A DNA stretch of 64,000 bases from Erpobdella octoculata (GCA_963978895.1 OZ022242.1:18178477-18242476); one strand, 5' to 3'. Positions 1 to 61,748 are shown, numbered from the stretch's first letter. Notes: generated from the sequence alone by a model not told the origin. Program-made: numbers and translations.

Positions 1-479
1 TGATATATGAAACATCTACTTTTGTTCTGTTGATCTTACCTATTCGACCCAACACCCCCATGCACGGGCTAAGCCTGGCGTTTTTATTATGGTTATCAAA
101 ATAGACTAGGCTGAACTTATTGGGTAGAGCCTTGAGGATTTGTTCCCGTAAAATATTGCCGGGTCTAGTTTAACACAGGCCTGGAAGGGCCTTAACTTTT
201 GTGTTTATGAAATCGGCCGGTTTGAGCCTAAAATTTGGTGCTTATAAAACGGGCCGGGCTTTGAATTTTCTGCTTATGAAATGAGCCGGACGAGGCCTAA
301 AAAATCGTGCAGGGCTTTTTGATGCATGGTTCAAATTTTCAAATGTCAGGCAAGCGAAGCCGCTACAGATCATGCTAGTGCTAAATAGAACTCAAAATTT
401 GACTAATATTAATTGAATTCTTGAATTCATCAACATTTTAGAATGTTTTGATAAGGGTAATACCTTTAAATTGTTACAG
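1..479. repeat. decayed tandem/dispersed repeat in copy 1 intron
   Basis: Bases about 60-330 contain loosely repeated units around 'cttatgaaa(t/c)(c/g)ggcc(g)g' and 'ggcctaaaa'; GC is higher than in the flanks. No coding capacity. The rest up to 479 is plain AT-rich intron. Confidence 0.45.
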
Positions 480-31928
<31,449 letters not shown>

Positions 31929-31963
31929 CATTGCTACAAAGTAAAAATCATAGATATGGTAAA

Positions 31964-31989
31964 AATAAAGAAAAAAGGAGATAAATAAA
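31964..31989 (+). terminator. candidate poly(A) signals of copy 1
   Basis: Two AATAAA hexamers at 31964-31969 and 31984-31989, 36 and 56 nt after the proposed stop codon. The surroundings are A-rich, so chance occurrence is possible. Confidence 0.45.
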
Positions 31990-32146
31990 GAAGAAAAAAA
32001 TGAGTTATTATAAAGTTTAACTTCAAATCTTTTTGTTTAGTTTTACCGAATAAATGAACTTTAAAATAAATTTAAACTTTTAAATAACTTTAAAAGGACT
32101 GCATAACGACAGTAATCAAAATTTAAAAAGAATACAAATGTGCAGA

Positions 32147-32149
<3 letters not shown>

Positions 32150-32206
<57 letters not shown>
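32150..32206. repeat. (TA)n microsatellite
   Basis: Pure TA run between 'gcagacc' repeats (GTGCAGACC occurs on both sides). Confidence 0.95.
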
Positions 32207-32210
<4 letters not shown>

Positions 32211-34169
32211 CTATGGTGCAGACCCTCTCCTTTACGAAATTTCGGTATCCACCACTATCGAAATTAGTTGTTTTTTTAATAAAGAATATATAAAACCAGT
32301 TCATTTTTTTGGAAATGACCAAAAAAGTTGTCGGTAAAATGGGAAGGTTACACCCCCTTAGGATGGGTATGTTATAGCTACGGCCCTGCTTGCGTATGTT
32401 GTCGCAAATGGGATTAGGACACCTAGTTTTTTTCACAATGTCTTAGAAACATATTCATTGCTGAACATTAATAGGCAAAGTCCTGTTTTTAAATTCCATT
32501 TCAAGAGCACTATTTGTGCGCAGTTCAATAAGATCTTCCTTCAGCTCTTCATCATCTGACATATTATCGAAATTGTAAGAATATGAATTCATGATTCATT
32601 CTTCTGAAATTTTCAATTATCCAGTATCAAATTATTCATCAAACGATTTTGATAGGATTTTCAAATGAGACACAATATCTTCATGCATAGCAGGAATTAT
32701 GGTTCCATGAACATCAGCAATTCTTGGAATTTCAAAATTAATTGTGTTTATTTTTGTGCTTATGAGTGTGTTTTCAATAATACGTTATAATATTGAAAAT
32801 AAAAGTGACCCCCACATCACTGCTTGTTTACATAAGTTAGTTGTTTTTTCGGTGTGGGTCGCACCGCCTTCTGGATTTTTTTAATATAGGTTGAAATCTG
32901 AATTTTATTTTATTCAAAACAATATAAATATAAAATTAAAGATTAGAACAACTCACAATAATTTTTGCCTCGTGGCGCGAGTTAGCGAAAAAGAGTTGAG
33001 CACGTAAGAAACAAATATTTTTATTAAAATTCTGGTTTATCACATCTTGTTAGGCCCTAACAGTTAGGGTTTGTTTTACCTGTTATTAGCTATCCTTTTG
33101 ATGATTCGATTATGTCAATTTCTGTTTGTTCTACTGAGATTTCATGGGTTGCTGAGTACTTAAAACTTAAACTTAATAATTAAATAAACTCAATGAAATA
33201 GTTCCCGAGGCGCTATTATGCTACATTGGAGTTGTGAGTGATAGGGTGCACTGAGGCACTGATGATACAAATAAAATGAATTAAAGAACTAGAAATTAGT
33301 TTTAAAGATTTTCATGTTTAAATAATATAACTGTTTATAGTATAATCGACTGTGGTAAAGTTCTAGTATAGCGTCATCGGTCGATTTCTATGAAAAATGA
33401 CCGGGTTTTAACGTAAATGATGTTTAAAACATAAATAAAGTCTAATTACAACATAAATAACTAAAAAAAAACAAAAATTATAGCACTTTAGAACATTTAA
33501 GAGTTGCTCCCGAGGCTACTGTAGTTCCCAATGAAGATCTATTTGTCAACAGTTAACAGCGATAGAAGTGAATAGTAGGAATAAAGAAAATAAAAATTAA
33601 ACACATTTAGAATAGAAATAGACAATTTAGGAGAATAAATTAAAAATTTAAATTATGGAAATTAAAACTTGAAAAATAATAGTTTGTTTTAGAAGTACGA
33701 GTTGCGTAACCCGCTCCATGTCTAAAACAGTTTCTTTAAATATGACGATTTTGTCAATATGTCTTAAGACAAATAAAAAAAAACATTAAGAACAATGAAT
33801 TAGCAGCCGAACACCAAGAAAAAATAAAACAATATCAAAGTAAAAGTACTAGGTTGTCTTTATTACGGTTTCGACCATATTTCTTGGAGCAGAAATTCTG
33901 AGTTTTAGAGGTCATGGTGGCTGTCACGGTTGTCTCCATCGTCGATTATAATTTTGTAATGAATAACTTTATTGCGCGGACTAGGCGGAGAGCGCGATGA
34001 AAAACGCCGACTAGAGGGGTAGCGTCGGTTCGCTTATTAATCAAACTTGCTCGATTTCGGTGTGCTTCGAATTCTAGCGTCTTTCCTATTAAGTTTTCAA
34101 TAATAATTTTTAGTATGTTGTATAGATATTGTGTAGTTCTTTATTTATACCTTATATTATCGATTTCGG

Positions 34170-34925
34170 ATGAGTATTAAAAAGGTTGGGCTGGAAGTAA
34201 ACACCATGAAGACCGTACAGATGCGTCTCAACATCCCTGAAGATTTTAATGCACCGCACCTCACAATCGACGGCGAAAAAGTAGAAGTGGTCCAGGACTT
34301 CAAATATCTTGGTTCTCACATGAACTCAGATGTCAAAGATATTGAGGCCAGAATCGCACTTGCATGGGGGGCCTTCCACAAACTGGAGAAGATCCTCACC
34401 TCCAGACACGTCGGTGTGATGCTGAGAGTGCGCTTCTTCAACGCTGCATGTGTATCGATTTTGTTGTATGGATGTGAATCCTGGCTTGTAACAAAAAGTT
34501 TGTCGATTAAATTGGACGTGTTTGCCAGAAAGTGTTATCGCAGGATGATCGGTGTGGTTCAGTCAGAGGATCGTATGACAAATGAGGACCTGTACGACAG
34601 AGTACAATCAGCTCCTATCAGCACATTGATCCGTCATCGTCAGATGTCTTTCACTGGTCACTGCCTACGTATGAACCAGGATGAACCGGCAAATATATAC
34701 ATGCTGTATACATCGAACGTGAGAGCTAGCAACAGACGCGGCCGTCCACGAATGTCATACCTCGACCAGATGTCAACATACATGGGTTATGACAGAAAGA
34801 GTATCACCGCTGAGGATGTTAGAAGGGAAGCCACGGAGGCCAAAGGAGAGAAATGGAAGCTCAGATATTGTCGTCTGCGGAGTGGAGGGACCAACGGGTC
34901 CGGACGAAACGTAGTCGGTCGATGA
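34170..34925 (+). pseudogene. non-LTR retrotransposon (RTE-like) RT C-terminal fragment
   Basis: 251 open codons: KKVGLEVNTMKTVQMRLN, FKYLGSHMNSDVKDIEARIA, LLYGCESWLVTKSL, then RHRQMSFTGHCLRMNQDEPA and RRGRPRMSYLDQ, typical of the thumb and tail of LINE reverse transcriptases. 5' truncated: the YADD catalytic part is absent. The stop is followed by (ATG)4, a microsatellite tail as in RTE-like LINEs. Confidence 0.85.
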
Positions 34926-34990
34926 TGATGATGATTAAATAAGTTGTAGCTTGAAATGTAACTTATTTTAAGCACACTTTCTTGTAAATT

Positions 34991-35521
34991 TGTTGAGTGC
35001 TGACGTTAGCGCTTTCGTTCTGCGATGTGATTGGCTCGTTACGTAATTATCATAACTCCTTTTGACTAATTGTCGTTTCTAGCCATTTGTATCGTTGCTA
35101 ATGTAAAACTTTTTATTATATCAAATTACAAAACGAATTATCTGTTTGGAAAAGGAGTTTAGTTTAATATTATTACTTCGTTGTGGTGATTTTGATGTAT
35201 ATTGCCTTTGTAAACTTTTGTGTGTCAAACGGTCATGTGGGGCTAGTCAAACGGTCACGTGGGGTTAGTCAAACGGTCACGTGGAATTAAGGCTGTATTC
35301 GGATTGGTGGTTTTTGTAAATTAAAATTGACACGTGTGCTAGGCTATATAAGGAAATTTGCGATTGGAATTTGAGCTCTCTTGCGATTTTGAGAGGTGAA
35401 GCTCTGTCCGACTAGTGTATTGATTGTCGTTTGTGTTATCTTAATAAAATTTTGAACCTTGTTAGTCTCGAGTCAGTTGTTTCGTCGTCAGGCATCAATA
35501 CCCGAGCAGAATACCGTCACA
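34991..35521 (+). mobile_element. possible solo LTR
   Basis: Starts TGTTGAGTGCTG and ends ACCGTCACA; contains a TATA-like CTATATAAGG (about 35342) and CTTAATAAAATTTT (about 35440), the usual promoter and poly(A) layout of an LTR. Three 22-23-bp units TCAAACGGTCACGTGGGGTT (35226-35290) with CACGTG boxes resemble an enhancer. No partner LTR and no target duplication were found. Confidence 0.45.
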
Positions 35522-35547
35522 GTGGCTAACAGAATCGTGTGGAGAGT

Positions 35548-35733
35548 GAACGAGAAAGCGACCACAAAGAGGAGAGCAAGCGTGAGCAAGAAAGCAATCG
35601 AGAGCGGAAAAGTGACCAGGAGCGGAAAAGCGAGCGAAAAGGTGATCGGGAGCGTAAAAGTAAGCGGGGAAGGAAACAGGAGCAAGAAAAAAAACGATAG
35701 AAAAACCCCGGGCAAGGCCAGGTACCCCGCTAG
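35548..35733 (+). mobile_element. Helitron 3' end
   Basis: Degenerate GAGCGGAAAAGCGA-type units, AACCCCGGGCAAGGCCAGG (decayed hairpin) and CTAG|T at 35730-35733. 5' part absent. Confidence 0.6.
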
Positions 35734-36090
35734 TCACGGATAAATTTCCGCTCAGCCCTTTGATTTTTTAAAATTTAAGATGCATATTAAATAATTGAAA
35801 AATTATTTTGAACACTTTAACACTTATTTGTTATTTTTTTAAATTGTATTTTAATATTAACTCTCCCTTACTTTTCTTTCCTTGAATTGTATTATTCCGC
35901 GTATCAACACTGCCTTTGGATATTTTTTCTTAAAGTCGGTTTTTAGTGAGTTTTTCTGTAAGAAACTTTTGCGTAGTATGTTCTGATAATGTTCTAAGCT
36001 TATTCTATTAAACAGTTTTTTAAACCGAGTTTTTATAGAAATCGGCCGATGACGCTATACTAGAACTTTACCTCGACTGTTTTCGGATTA

Positions 36091-36283
36091 TCTATATATA
36101 TATATAAATGAATGTTTGTATGTATGTATGTATGTATGTATGTCCTTTATGAATTGCTACACCATTCATCCGATCGTAATGAAATTTTTACACAACCTTG
36201 AGAGTCAAGGGGAATCAAATATAAAGAAAAAAAATTTGAAATCCGTCACAAAATGAGCGGAGCGGAGCGGGTGAGCGAGTGGG

Positions 36284-36324
<41 letters not shown>

Positions 36325-36640
36325 TATTCATATTCATATTTAGTTTACGTAACAACGTTTGAAGGCTTCAAGCAAGTTTTAGCCAGTTTTAGCAAATCTA
36401 TTTTACGTTTTGATGCGCTAAAAAAGTTAGGAAGGAATGAAAACGAGAAAAGGAGCGGGAACGGGAGAGCAAGCGTGAGCAGGAACGGGAGAGCAAGCGG
36501 GAACGGGAAGGCAAACGGGAGAGGAAAAGCGACCGAGAGCGGGAAAGCGGCCGGAACCGGGAACAGGAAAGCGAGCTGGTGTGGAAAAGCAAGCGAGGAA
36601 GGAAACCTGAGCGAGAAAGACAAACATTAGATAAACCTAT
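36091..36640 (+). mobile_element. non-autonomous Helitron, 5' end intact, 3' end truncated
   Basis: Begins TCTATATATATATATAAATG directly after an A, then the CCGATCGTAATGAAATTTTT block, GCGGAGCGGAGCGGGTGAGC, a (TA)n tract, AGCAAATCTATTTTACGTTT and minisatellite units. It stops at ATTAGATAAACCT, before the hairpin. It starts 10 bp outside the 33354-36072 element. Confidence 0.78.
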
Positions 36641-36936
36641 TTTCTGATGTACAACTATATAATTTAATTTAATGATATGAACAGTCCTAGATGTCTGCCT
36701 TTATAAGGTACTACTTTATATTGTACTGCATCTGTCTAAAGTGTGATTCAATCAATGCATTGTGACAGAGATGTACCATGCACCCATACACCTGGGAATA
36801 TAATTATTATAACTCATATTATATTGTAATGTGAGTTATTAGTCTGATTAGAAAATCACTTTGTGAAAAACTGTATTAGGTGTATTGCAACGAATAAAGT
36901 AATACATTTTAAAACAATATATTAAATATCACTGGT

Positions 36937-36954
36937 TTTGTTTTTTCTCTCCAG
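36937..36954 (+). promoter_or_regulatory. 3' splice acceptor abutting the copy 2 start codon
   Basis: A polypyrimidine run (gttttttctctccag) ends directly at the ATG, so the first coding exon has no 5' UTR of its own. Either a 5'-UTR intron ends here, or a spliced leader is joined in trans, or the ATG is internal to a longer coding exon chain. Confidence 0.6.
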
Positions 36955-54829
<17,875 letters not shown>

Positions 54830-55244
54830 GTTCAATATTTTATTAATTTTCTTAGCTTTTTTTAATTGCTCGTTATTACAAGATAATTAATATAATTATA
54901 TGCTAATTTCATGTGATATTATAATATATCAAGCTTGTGTAAATATAACAACAGCATCAGGTTTTATATGAATTTGGGTTAAGCGTTTAGTTTAGACCAT
55001 CGTTCGTTTTTCGAGCACACTTTTTCGTGGTGTCACATAAACTTAGGCTATGACTTAGTTGTGTTTACAAGTTATGAATATGTTTAGAAAGCTTCAATTT
55101 AACATATACAATTTTAAAATATTTCTTCTATTCTTATTAGTAGTTTAATCTGCAATAGAATGTGAGCAAATTCAGGTTTTACACCGAGCAAGTTATTTCA
55201 ACAGAAGTATAAGAGTTGAGAAGAACATGCACTCAAAAGTAGTG

Positions 55245-55540
55245 AGGAGAGGGAGAGGTGGCGAAGCGATACCATAGCCCGTGAGGATCATCCGAGGCTG
55301 GTTAAATTGCTAGCTGCAAGGGAGGTCGATTTGCCAGTCCTTGTCCAACTTATTGCACTTATTAGTTGGCGGGCTGGAGTGAGTCGGGCCATGTGCCCAC
55401 GAAAGCCTTGTGCTTTCGGTGGCCTCCCTTCCTCAAAGCCGACATAAACACGTCACCAAACACTCAAACATACATACCGTCTAAATTGTCCAATTGACAG
55501 ATACAGACGTTAAACCAACCACACACACACACACACTCAA
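55245..55540 (+). mobile_element. probable tRNA-derived SINE
   Basis: Head with A-box-like GTGGCGAAGCGATACC and B-box-like GGCTGGTTAAATTGC, a GC-rich body (GGCGGGCTGGAGTGAGTCGG, CGAAAGCCTTGTGCTTTCGG hairpin) and an ACGTTAAACCAACC(AC)n tail. Much richer in GC than its surroundings. Family not identified. Confidence 0.6.
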
Positions 55541-56251
55541 AAGTAAATGCCATGTTAATTAAAATTAATTGGATAAGCACTAAGCAACATTGTTAGTATG
55601 TATGAGTCATGTTAGTAGTGCATAGTTGAGTTAGTAATAGTGTTTCCTGATAATTTTGTTTATCAATTGAAATATCTCTCTGATTTGAAATGAGAAATGT
55701 TAACCAGAAGTGTTTTATGTTGAAAGAAGCTTTTGAACAAGTTTTTGATGATGATGATAATAATGACATAGAAAACTTGAATATTTCTCCCACACAACCC
55801 TTCAGAAGGTAGAGGTTTTATACTCATGGTGAGATTGTGTTAGGCACGCAGTGTAATGGTTCCTTAGGTAAATAAAAAAAGTTGATGTCTACTTTGGGCA
55901 AGTTGGATTCATTCCTTCGAACAATATCTACAAATTACTTTTTTTTAAATCGTCTTTAAAACTATATGCTCTGTTAAGCATGTTTGAAAATAGTTTTAAA
56001 ATTTAATTTATACAAAGCTCCCAAACATAAACCGATAATTCAACGATTTGCCGCAACAAAGTTATTATTTATTCGAGAACCTGGAAATGACGTGAGTAAA
56101 CATAAAACAAAAATTAGAGGGAATAAAATCCATTTTAAAATTAGTAAATAAAACCATAGATTAAAAATGTGTGCGTTAAAAATTTTAATTACGTTAAATT
56201 TTTTAACTTGCTCTAATTTATTAACGAATTAACTCGTTTTTAGCGAGTTAA

Positions 56252-56310
<59 letters not shown>

Positions 56311-56880
56311 TATATATATATATATTAAATATATATATATATATTCTTTTAAACAGGCTCTATTAAAAAACACAATTGACCACCTAACACTAGTCATCTT
56401 TCTTAACAAGTTTTTAAAGCCCTTTTCATCCATTTGAAATGACGAGACATATAATTGAAGAATTTATTGGTTAAAATTGATGAGTAATAAAATGATCAGG
56501 GTTAACTGGCCAGTTTCAGCTATAAAAAGCCATCTTCAGAACCCTATGTTAAACAATAAATTAAATATTGTAAAAGTTGAAAGGGAAGAGTTAAAAATCA
56601 GAAATACTTAGGTTTAGACGGAGACATTGAATTAGAGCTAGGCTGAATCAGTTTTCAGTTAATAAATTATTACGGCTATTGATAGATGAAACACACTGGA
56701 ATTTAAGTTAAAACAACAGAAGGAAAAAAGCGACCACATTAAATGAGCTACAAAGAGCAAAACTCACTTTGAAATTAAATAGAGTCCGACGAAAAGTGAC
56801 CAAACAAAATCGATGATATTTTTTCAATAATTTAGAACTAAATAAGTAATTAAAACACAGGAAAGACAAGTTAAAACACG
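55541..56880. other. no gene recognised; contains (TA)n
   Basis: AT-rich; (TA)n with TAAA steps at 56253-56343. The remaining RhoGAP exons of copy 2 were expected in or after this stretch but not found. Confidence 0.45.
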
Positions 56881-57600
56881 TTAAACCCTCGATAGGTGAA
56901 AAACGTAACTATACAGAGCGGCGTTGTACGACTTGTGAACAACACAAAGAACGACAAGCACGGGCACAAAAATATTGGCAATAACATAAAGTAAGACAAA
57001 GCTATTGTATACGGCCGGACAGAAATTAGTGCCGTCGCCGCTTATTATTATTATCATTGTAAGTGAGATGCTCAAAAGTAGTATTCGAACCACTGAGCCC
57101 CACACCATCTTCGCATCCAGGCTAAACGTCATGAAGTACAACTGGGACGCCAGCGTCAAGTTGCCCGAAGGTCAAAGTATTGTCTTCATCGCCGAGCAAG
57201 CCATGAGACAACAATAGAAGATTACTTTCTTCGAAGTTGCCTGCAGCACCATCGACTGAAGACGAGATGAAGCTGGTGCGGAAAACGACGTTATCGCCAA
57301 ACAGTGTTTGACCATCTCCATGTGTAGCGTCCCGAGCTGAAGCACAGCTGGCCATTTCATGAAGATCGACTTTTCTTCCGGAATTAGGCCGACCGCGCGA
57401 TCCAAAAGAATGAACTGAAGTGTGGCGCCTTTGATTGCCATCGCTCAGCGAATGAAATCCGCTGTCACGGCCGACAGAAACGCAAGAAACGAGAGACAAT
57501 TCTGTGCCGTCCAGAGCCATCATGAAGACTTGATCCTCCACATCAGTTGTAGAGAGGGTGACAGGTCTGTCACCACGAGAGATACAACAACTGACTTTTG
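56881..57600. other. GC-richer island, unidentified
   Basis: Clearly less AT-rich than its flanks, with long open stretches on both strands (for example minus strand 57590-57122). No protein family recognised. The minus strand at 57090-57065 has a B-box-like GGTTCGAATAC. It lies on the inner side of a Helitron-like 5' end (57906), so it may be Helitron cargo or an exon of an unrelated gene. Confidence 0.35.
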
Positions 57601-57628
57601 TAAGTGGGAAATCCAAGTTATGAGAGTC

Positions 57629-57631
<3 letters not shown>

Positions 57632-57699
<68 letters not shown>
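57632..57699. repeat. (TA)n microsatellite
   Basis: Pure TA run. Confidence 0.95.
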
Positions 57700-57702
<3 letters not shown>

Positions 57703-57749
57703 TTTTCCTATGAAAAGAACATAATTGCATCTCTTTGTTTTTCCATTAT

Positions 57750-57906
57750 AACTTTTTAAAATTATTTAAAAAAAATATTCTAAACAGCCTACAACATATC
57801 CTCAGACCTACCAAATGTACACAAAAAATTTCATAAAAATCAGTACACCCGTTTCGGAGGAGTTTGAAGTCAAACACTATGACACGAGATTTATATATAT
57901 ATATAG
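57750..57906 (-). mobile_element. Helitron-like 5' end, minus strand
   Basis: The minus strand begins CTATATATATATATAAATCT then CGTGTCATAG, 'AAACTCCTCCGAAACGGGTG' and 'GATTTTTATGAAATTTT'. I recall this layout from 5' ends of animal Helitrons. The 3' end was not located. Confidence 0.5.
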
Positions 57907-58486
57907 CGTTCATAAGTTAGCGAGCTAAGTTTTCAATATTACAAAATTTAGGAGACAGAGAAGGAAACTTATTTTAGTCAATAAATCATAAATGTCTTTT
58001 GCTACAAATATAGATTTCATACAAACGTTTTGAGTAACTATTTTCTGTTTATCATTAATCCTAATTTTAATTTGACAATTAAAATTGCTTGATAATAACT
58101 TGAAATGAAGTATTTTGATTTATTTCAGAATATAAACCATTGAATTGTTCATTAATTTAACTCTGTTACATGTCTTCATTCTTTTATATCATATTGTCTA
58201 AATCCAGTTTTTCAATGTTGGTTACCTAAAAGTTTAAAAAATTCTCAGATCATCAATGAGCTATTTAAATGTTTTTCTTTGTATGAGGATCCATCTTTCT
58301 CTCACATGCAAGATGACCTGGCAACCAGTTTAACTAACAACTAGTTGGGCATCGACTAGTTTGCCTGGTAACTGGCTGGGTGGGGTCTACCTGACCCCAT
58401 TGGAAGGGTGTGTGGGGTCTGGGTGTAGGGGGTGTTATAAAATGATAAGGGCTGACTTTTTTCTGCTTATTTGTTTTGGTTTAGTC

Positions 58487-59324
58487 TAGAGCTGCTTTTT
58501 AATCTAAGTTAACTTTTCGATTAAGCTGTTAAAGAATTAACTTGATTAAAAATTTTAATGCAGAGTACAAACTTGTAAGGCAGTGGAAAAGTTTTAATTA
58601 TTTCTTTCATAGATACAATACTTACGATGTATATGATTTGTTTAAACAAGAAACACTGCGTGTCTTTAGTTTCTTATTTGCATAATGCATTTTTGTTCAC
58701 ATCCATTTTGATGGTTCTCGCGCTTCATACATAAATGGAATCAAAATCTAAAAGAACTAGTAGATGGAGAGGAACACATCGAGATTCTACAACTTCCAAC
58801 CAAGTGGTTATTAACCTTTGACATATCAGATTCGGAAGATGAAATACTTGTCGGAAAAGCCAGTTCAAATTTTTTTCTTCAACAATATAAAACAGAACTT
58901 GAAATTTACCTTAATAAATATCTGCTTGAATGGTTGCATCAACAGGAGAAGAAGCATTCCCGATTATTGCAAAGTTGGCAAAGAAATACTTATCATCACC
59001 TGCAAGTACAGTTCCATGTGTATGTTTGTTCAGTGTGTCCGGTAACATAGTGAAAAAGAAACGAGCTTCAGTCGATCCAACCAATGTGAACAAACTTGTT
59101 TGTTTGAGCAACTGGCCTAAATTAGATTTTTAACTATAAACTATAAAATATGTAGCTATAAACAATGTCAAAACCTTAAAATAAATGCTATATAAAATAC
59201 TGAGTTTGTGAAATAAAAATGTTATCTAAAATGTTGCGTTAAAATCACCACGATTAACTTTCGATTAAAATTTTTAATTGTTCGTTTAACTTTGATTAAA
59301 CTTTGTAATTATAGAGCAGCTCTA
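58487..59324 (+). mobile_element. hAT (Ac-like) deletion derivative with perfect 8-bp target duplication
   Basis: GTTTAGTC flanks both ends (58479-58486, 59325-59332); termini TAGAGCTGCT / TAGAGCTGCTC, with subterminal TTAACTT/GATTAA motifs. Confidence 0.9.
58930..59133 (+). pseudogene. hAT transposase dimerisation-domain fragment
   Basis: FPIIAKLAKKYLSSPASTVP then SVSGNIVKKKRASVDPTNVN, matching ZBED-type hAT ends (Y-P-x-L-A-x-L-A-K-K-Y-L and G-N-I-V-x-x-K-R-A-S-L). The S-E-R triplet before the F is P-C-V-C-L, so a key segment is changed. The remainder of the protein is missing. Confidence 0.8.
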
Positions 59325-59332
59325 GTTTAGTC

Positions 59333-60689
59333 ATTTAATGACTAAGAAATGGAGTTTAGAGTTACAAACAGTTGGTGTTTGTTAAAACCATTTTAGACTA
59401 TCATCTTATTTTATACATTTATTATTATTATCATACATAATTATTACCACCACTGTCATTGACATTATCATCAGTATCATCACAAGTTTTATTTAATGTT
59501 ATTACCACCTTGGTTATTGTTTTCATTATAATGGAAAATGTCATGATACACACACACATGCACACAAACATGTGTGATATATGCTTCAATTTTGTTTTAC
59601 TGCCCCCATCTGATTGGTAGAATTAAAGCAGGCAGAGTTGTAGCCATGGTGATGCACATACACTTCATTTCTTCTTTGATGACCTTCTTTATTAGTCTTT
59701 CTATTTCATTCTATCTTCTCTTTTATTTTGGTTATTTTATTATGGTTAATTTATTTTATTATGGTTAATTTCACTCTCTATTTCTTATTTTTTCAATTTT
59801 TTTTCAATATCCTGCTTCAATTGGTTTTTAGACTTTGCATTTGTTGTAAATAATATTGTTTATTTTAAAAAATAAAATAATTATTTTCAGTGTTTTTTCC
59901 TCTTATGTTTTTTGTTTTTAACATTTTCTCTTATCCATCTTTCACCACTCACAGTAACTCACCATCTCTTCAACTTTTAATTTGTTATAAATTTTATCTC
60001 AACCATTGATAATTTTCTTATATTCCAACAAATATTTGTTTTCTAAAAATCAAATAATAATATTAATTCTGTAATTTTATTGCCAGGTTTGAGAGCATGT
60101 GGTGCTGTTAAGAAATTTGACAAATCATGCAATTGAGATTATTAAAATTACCATTTCATTTGATAACAAATTTTGTCAGATAATTCCTAAATAAATGTTA
60201 GCCCGTATGCTTTATAAACATCTATTCTGGGGAAATCTGATCAATTGGAGAAGTTTCGGAAGCGCCTGGTGAAGACAACTCCAGGTGTATTGGGACAACC
60301 GAAGTTTCGTATAGGGGTCCGCCGAGATTTTTGTGAGCAGAGCTTAGAGGAGTTGTGTCGATATGGTGTTAGTTCAGTTGATGTTTGTCGCGCCTTGAAA
60401 ACAGGGTTCGGAGGTGACAAAGATGTTCGTGGCGAACAGGATTAAGGGAGATAGTGATATATTTTTATCAATGATGGTTGACCTGACGAAATGAAGAAGT
60501 TATTTTAAAGTAGAAAAATACATATAAAGGCTTTATTTTATTTCCTTTCAATAAACTACAAAACCATTACAAAAACCCCGTATACGATTGGCGAGATCCT
60601 GCTATGTATGCTTATATCTTGTTTTTAATGCGTTTAAGCGCTATATTTTCTTTAAGGCACGCTCCGTTATATATATATATATATATATA
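59333..60689. other. no gene recognised
   Basis: AT-rich to about 60200. At 60245-60445 a 66-codon stretch with higher GC (EKFRKRLVKTTPGVLGQPKF) lacks an ATG and any motif I know; possibly a TE fragment. Confidence 0.35.
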
Positions 60690-61345
60690 CTAGCGGGGGC
60701 ACCCGGCGTTGCCCGGGGTTTTTAGAGGTTTACCTAATGCGTTTCTTTTTCGCTCCCGTTTCCTTCCCGCTTGCGCTACCGCTCCCGGTCGTTATCCGTT
60801 CCCTGTCGCTTTCACGCTCATTTTTTCGCTCTCAGTTCCCCCCCCCTAGATCCGATTCTACATACATACATTCATACATACATACATACATACATACATA
60901 CATACATACATACATACATACATACATAGATACATACATACATACATACATACATACATACATACATACATACATACATACATACATACATACACACTCC
61001 CGGTCCCGGTCCTTATCCGTTCCTTGTCGCTTTCCCGCTCATTCTTTCGCTCTCAGTTGACCCCCCCTAGATCCGATTCTACATACATACATACATACAT
61101 ACATACATACATACATACATACATACATACATACATACATACATACATACACATACATACTTTGAATGAGCAATTAGTGCCGATATATTGTAAAAAACAC
61201 ATACATACATACATACATACCTACATAAACACACACACAGACACACATACATGCACATACACATACATACATACACACATACATACGCACATACATGCAT
61301 ACATACATACATACATACATACATACATACATACATACATACATA

Positions 61346-61385
<40 letters not shown>

Positions 61386-61677
61386 AGTTTATAGTCCTTT
61401 ACACCAGGTGTTTTAAGACTCTAATGGCTGGCTGTATGTGGGAAGCACTTAAGTACTTCCTGTCGTGGATCAGAATTTGATCCTTTTTACTTTTCCCTCC
61501 TCCTTTCTCCAGGCTTGGGACTGGCTTGCAAAAGCAAGGCGGAGTTCTACATACATACATACTTTGAATGAACATTTAGTGCCGAAATATTGCAAAAAAC
61601 ACATACATACATACATACATACATACATACATAAACACACAGACACACATACATACACATACATACACACATACATA

Positions 61678-61748
<71 letters not shown>

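Larger units (their letters stand above)
33354..36072. mobile_element. 2.7-kb TIR DNA transposon with perfect 8-bp target duplication
   Basis: Inverted ends GGTAAAGTTCTAGTATAGCG then TCATCGG(T/C)CGATTTCTAT(A/G)AAAA, nearly identical over about 45 bp; TCGACTGT repeats at 33346-33353 and 36073-36080. No transposase is recognisable. Inside lie a LINE RT fragment, an LTR-like segment and a Helitron tail. An 8-bp duplication with GG ends could fit Merlin or hAT-like groups; superfamily unresolved. It fills the gap between the two OCRL-like genes. Confidence 0.75.

Noticed and set aside
60088..60138. Next RhoGAP exon of copy 2 (GLRACGAVKK)
   Set aside because: Only the first residues recall the family PGL(R/Q) segment, and a stop follows after 16 codons.
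60245..60445. 66-codon frame as a small gene
   Set aside because: No ATG start and no known motif; only a mild GC increase supports it.
60737..61682. Frames of Thr-Tyr-Ile-His or Met-Tyr-Val-Cys repeats
   Set aside because: Translation of (CATA)n / (TATG)n arrays inside the minus-strand Helitron.
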